From positions 4,953 through 68,952 of the forward strand of contig JQAY01000012.1 of NCBI GenBank assembly GCA_001436895.1: a DNA stretch of 64,000 nt, given 5' to 3'. Both the position numbers and the translations under genes were made by a program. Positions 62,007-64,000 of the stretch are shown in pieces. The notes under the pieces are model-generated. The model did no database searches, had not been told where the DNA came from, and saw only the letters and a list, made by a program, of their open reading frames with translations. Every line of letters begins with the position of its first letter. Position 1 is the stretch's first letter. This DNA is from Weissella confusa. GTDB lineage: Bacteria > Bacillota > Bacilli > Lactobacillales > Lactobacillaceae.

Positions 62007-62441
62007 TTACTTTACAAGTGGGCCTTTGCGATCCAAATAGTTTTGGAGAATCAAGGCAGCTGCCAACTTATCAATCACCTGCTTGCGCTTCTTACGAGAC
62101 GCATCAGCTTCCTCAACAAGCATACGTTCTGCCTCAACCGTCGTCAAGCGTTCGTCCTGGAAATCGATTGGCAACCCGAAAGTTTCCGTTAGCAATTCAC
62201 CATAGGCTTGCGCTGCTTCAACACGCGGACCAGATGTATTATTCATGTTCTTTGGTAGACCAAGTACAAAGCCAGTTGGCTCAAATTGGGCTACTAGTTC
62301 CTTCATACGGTCGATACCGAACTCTTTTTCATCCTCGTTAATGCGAATGATTTCAACACCTTGTGCCGTCCAACCAAGTAGGTCAGAAACTGCCACACCA
62401 ACTGTGCGTGACCCGACATCAAGTCCCATAATTCGTCCCAT
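62007..62441 (-). CDS. ruvX: Putative pre-16S rRNA nuclease RuvX (YqgF)
   Basis: The 144-residue RNase H-fold nuclease trims the 5' end of 16S rRNA precursors. It shows [16 protein letters not shown] (first Asp), [20 protein letters not shown] and [19 protein letters not shown] (Glu-Arg), then the last acidic-site region [14 protein letters not shown]. Stop and start spacing to ireB (about 30 bases) suggests one operon. Confidence 0.95.
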   Translation of the reverse strand: MGRIMGLDVGSRTVGVAVSDLLGWTAQGVEIIRINEDEKEFGIDRMKELVAQFEPTGFVLGLPKNMNNTSGPRVEAAQAYGELLTETFGLPIDFQDERLTTVEAERMLVEEADASRKKRKQVIDKLAAALILQNYLDRKGPLVK

Positions 62442-62471
62442 TATTAATCGACCATTCCTTTCTGAATCAGA

Positions 62472-62723
62472 TCACTTAGCCAAGTAATCCTTCACAAGTG
62501 CTTCAATGATTTCATCACGTTCGAACTTGCGAATCAAGTTACGTGCATCATTTACACGTGGAATGTACGCTGGATCGTTTGAAATCAAGTAACCAACGAT
62601 TTGGTTGATTGGGTTGTAACCCTTTTCTTCCAATGCGGCGTATACAATTTCAAGCGTCTTACGCACGTCGTGATCTTGGTTGTTACCAAAATCAAACACA
62701 GCTGTATTATCCAATGAACTCAT
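62472..62723 (-). CDS. ireB: IreB-family regulatory phosphoprotein
   Basis: The 83-residue protein ([59 protein letters not shown] region) is the YrzL/IreB family. In Enterococcus it is phosphorylated by the Ser/Thr kinase IreK and limits cephalosporin resistance. The N-terminal Thr-rich phosphosite region is reduced here to SSLDNTAV. Between alaS and ruvX, the standard order. GGAGG precedes the ATG. Confidence 0.94.
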   Translation of the reverse strand: MSSLDNTAVFDFGNNQDHDVRKTLEIVYAALEEKGYNPINQIVGYLISNDPAYIPRVNDARNLIRKFERDEIIEALVKDYLAK

Positions 62724-62762
62724 ATGCAGCCTCCTTCTGAGGAATTATCCTCTAATCAAATG

Positions 62763-64000
62763 CTACTTTGCAGCCAACCATTCAGTTGCTTGGGCAAAGG
62801 CATCCTTAATACCAGCAGGGTTCTTACCACCAGCTTGTGCCATGTCTGGGCGACCACCACCGCCACCACCAACAGCAGGTGCAATGGCCTTGATCAAATC
62901 ACCGGCCTTAACACCCTTTGCGATAGCGTCAGGTGAAGCAGCAACCAATAGGTTAACCTTTTCACCCAAGTTAGCAGCCAAAACAAGAACATCTGATGGT
63001 GTTGATTGCTTCCAGTTATCTGCCGTTGCACGCAAGGCATCCATTGATTCAACGGCCATTTCCGTTGCAATCAACGTGAAGTTACCGGCCGTTTGAACAT
63101 CGTTAAAGGCAGCATCAGCAGCTTGGTTAGCCAACTTTTGCTCCAATGATGCAACTTGACGCTCGGCATCCTTCAATTGCGCTTGCAAGGCAGCAATCTT
63201 GTCATTTACTTCTGACAATTGTGGTGCCTTAACTTGTGCCATAGCTTCGTTCAACCAAGCATCGTGTTGCTTGAACAAGTCCATTGCACCCTTACCAGTA
63301 ACGGCTTCGATACGACGAACACCGGCACCAGTACCTTGCTCGCTCACAATCTTAAACATTCCCAACTCAGCCGTTGAGTTTGCGTGAGTTCCACCGTCGA
63401 ATTCGACGTTGAAGTCACCGATTGAAACGACACGAACTGTCTCGCCATACTTTTCAGTAAAGACGGCAACAGCCCCCAACTTCTTAGCTGATTCGATATC
63501 CGTCTCAACCCATGAAATTGGCAAGTTTTCAATAATCTTTTCGTTGATCAAGTCTTCGATTTCTTGCAACTTTTCAGCTGAAACAGCGCCGTTGTAAGTG
63601 AAATCATAACGCAATCCGTCTTCAGTAACCAATGAACCAGCTTGCGTCGTGTGCTCACCCAAGATGTTACGTAAAGCTTGGTCAAGCATGTGCGTAGCCG
63701 TGTGGTTCTTTGACACAGCAGCGTGGTAAGCACGGTTCACTTCAAGCTTGTAAGTCTCGCCAGCCTTGATTTCAGCGTTAACGTTCAATGTGTGCAAGTG
63801 TTGTCCGTTTGGTGCGTTTTGCACGTCAACCACTTCGGCAACCACTTCACCAGCAGCGTTGATGACAACACCGCGGTCAGCAACTTGACCACCCATTTCA
63901 GCATAGAATGGCGTTACGTCGAAGATAACTTCAGCTTGGCCGTCCTTAGCAGAGTCAACCAATTCGTTATCAACAATCAAGTCCGTCAACTTAGCGGCAT
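62763..64000 (-). CDS. alaS: Alanyl-tRNA synthetase, C-terminal part (gene runs out of the window)
   Basis: The open frame continues past the window edge, so only the last 412 codons are seen. Present are the end of the linking beta-barrel (FDVTPFYAEMGGQVADRGVV), the editing domain (KNHTATHMLDQALRNILGEHTTQAGSLV) and its second metal block (VEFDGGTHANSTAELG). A coiled coil (SEVNDKIAALQAQLKDAERQVASLEQKL) and the C-Ala domain with the glycine loop (VGGGGGGRPDMAQAGG) follow. In the usual CGGTH metal motif Cys is replaced by Asp. The enzyme charges tRNA-Ala and removes mischarged Ser or Gly. Confidence 0.96.
   Translation of the reverse strand, partial: AAKLTDLIVDNELVDSAKDGQAEVIFDVTPFYAEMGGQVADRGVVINAAGEVVAEVVDVQNAPNGQHLHTLNVNAEIKAGETYKLEVNRAYHAAVSKNHTATHMLDQALRNILGEHTTQAGSLVTEDGLRYDFTYNGAVSAEKLQEIEDLINEKIIENLPISWVETDIESAKKLGAVAVFTEKYGETVRVVSIGDFNVEFDGGTHANSTAELGMFKIVSEQGTGAGVRRIEAVTGKGAMDLFKQHDAWLNEAMAQVKAPQLSEVNDKIAALQAQLKDAERQVASLEQKLANQAADAAFNDVQTAGNFTLIATEMAVESMDALRATADNWKQSTPSDVLVLAANLGEKVNLLVAASPDAIAKGVKAGDLIKAIAPAVGGGGGGRPDMAQAGGKNPAGIKDAFAQATEWLAAK

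Noticed and set aside
1-64000. Insertion sequences and tRNA or rRNA genes
   Set aside because: No transposase sequence, terminal repeats or RNA gene sequence could be recognised by reading.

Overview
The window comes from a low-GC Gram-positive bacterium of the Lactobacillales. The gene order comEA-comEC-holA-rpsT-rpsO-RNase J-tuf and tig-clpX-engB, together with ruvX, ireB and two DUF1292 genes beside alaS, is the usual firmicute core. The gene set (haem catalase, exopolysaccharide genes, several TTG/GTG starts with strong AGGAGG sites) best fits the Leuconostocaceae, probably Weissella. The genus is an inference from the protein sequences; no marker RNA gene is present. Almost every gene is on the minus strand.

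Region 1 (0.2-20 kb) is accessory. It holds two adjacent helicase-type ATPases of the DUF2075 kind. One carries a GIY-YIG nuclease domain at its N-terminus, the other a PD-(D/E)XK-like one. They are followed by an HD phosphohydrolase joined to a kinase domain with a destroyed P-loop, a frameshifted quinone oxidoreductase and a small XRE regulator. Next come three membrane-anchored extracytoplasmic proteins around a LacI regulator, with decayed repeats and a T-box-like leader remnant. A secreted ADP-ribosyltransferase-like protein, a DUF4365-like nuclease candidate, a haem catalase and a RecD-like helicase with a TPR-like N-terminus complete the region. The pieces look like dispersed anti-phage and interbacterial genes, but no assembled known system is recognised.

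Region 2 (20-34.9 kb) is metabolic. It holds an MFS transporter translationally coupled to an M20 amidohydrolase, then aminopeptidase N (pepN). A five-gene Ugp-like ABC operon ends in a metallo-beta-lactamase-fold gene and is divergent from a cytoplasmic 5'-nucleotidase-family gene. This arrangement suggests uptake and cleavage of phosphodiesters. An acetyltransferase, thioredoxin, an SdpI-like protein and a flavin-binding PPOx-fold protein follow.

Region 3 (35-41.3 kb) is an exopolysaccharide operon. In order of transcription it encodes a membrane protein with a degenerate GGDEF domain, a 48-residue membrane peptide, a processive family 2 glycosyltransferase, a membrane-anchored GH8 hydrolase and a UDP-GlcNAc 2-epimerase gene interrupted by a one-base frameshift. 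An Mga-like regulator lies upstream. The layout resembles cellulose or poly-GlcNAc synthase operons with a nucleotide-sensing subunit.

Region 4 (41.4-64 kb) is housekeeping: mutS2, cvpA, zapA, an OppA-like binding protein, engB, clpX, tig, a nucleoside deoxyribosyltransferase, tuf, a TPR-like protein, an RNase J with a degenerate active site, rpsT, rpsO, holA, comEC, comEA, two DUF1292 proteins, ruvX, ireB and the 3' part of alaS. A cluster of strong palindromes lies between tuf and a ClbS/DfsB-like gene. Two conserved genes (the oxidoreductase and wecB) each lack a single base, so either real pseudogenes or assembly errors are possible.
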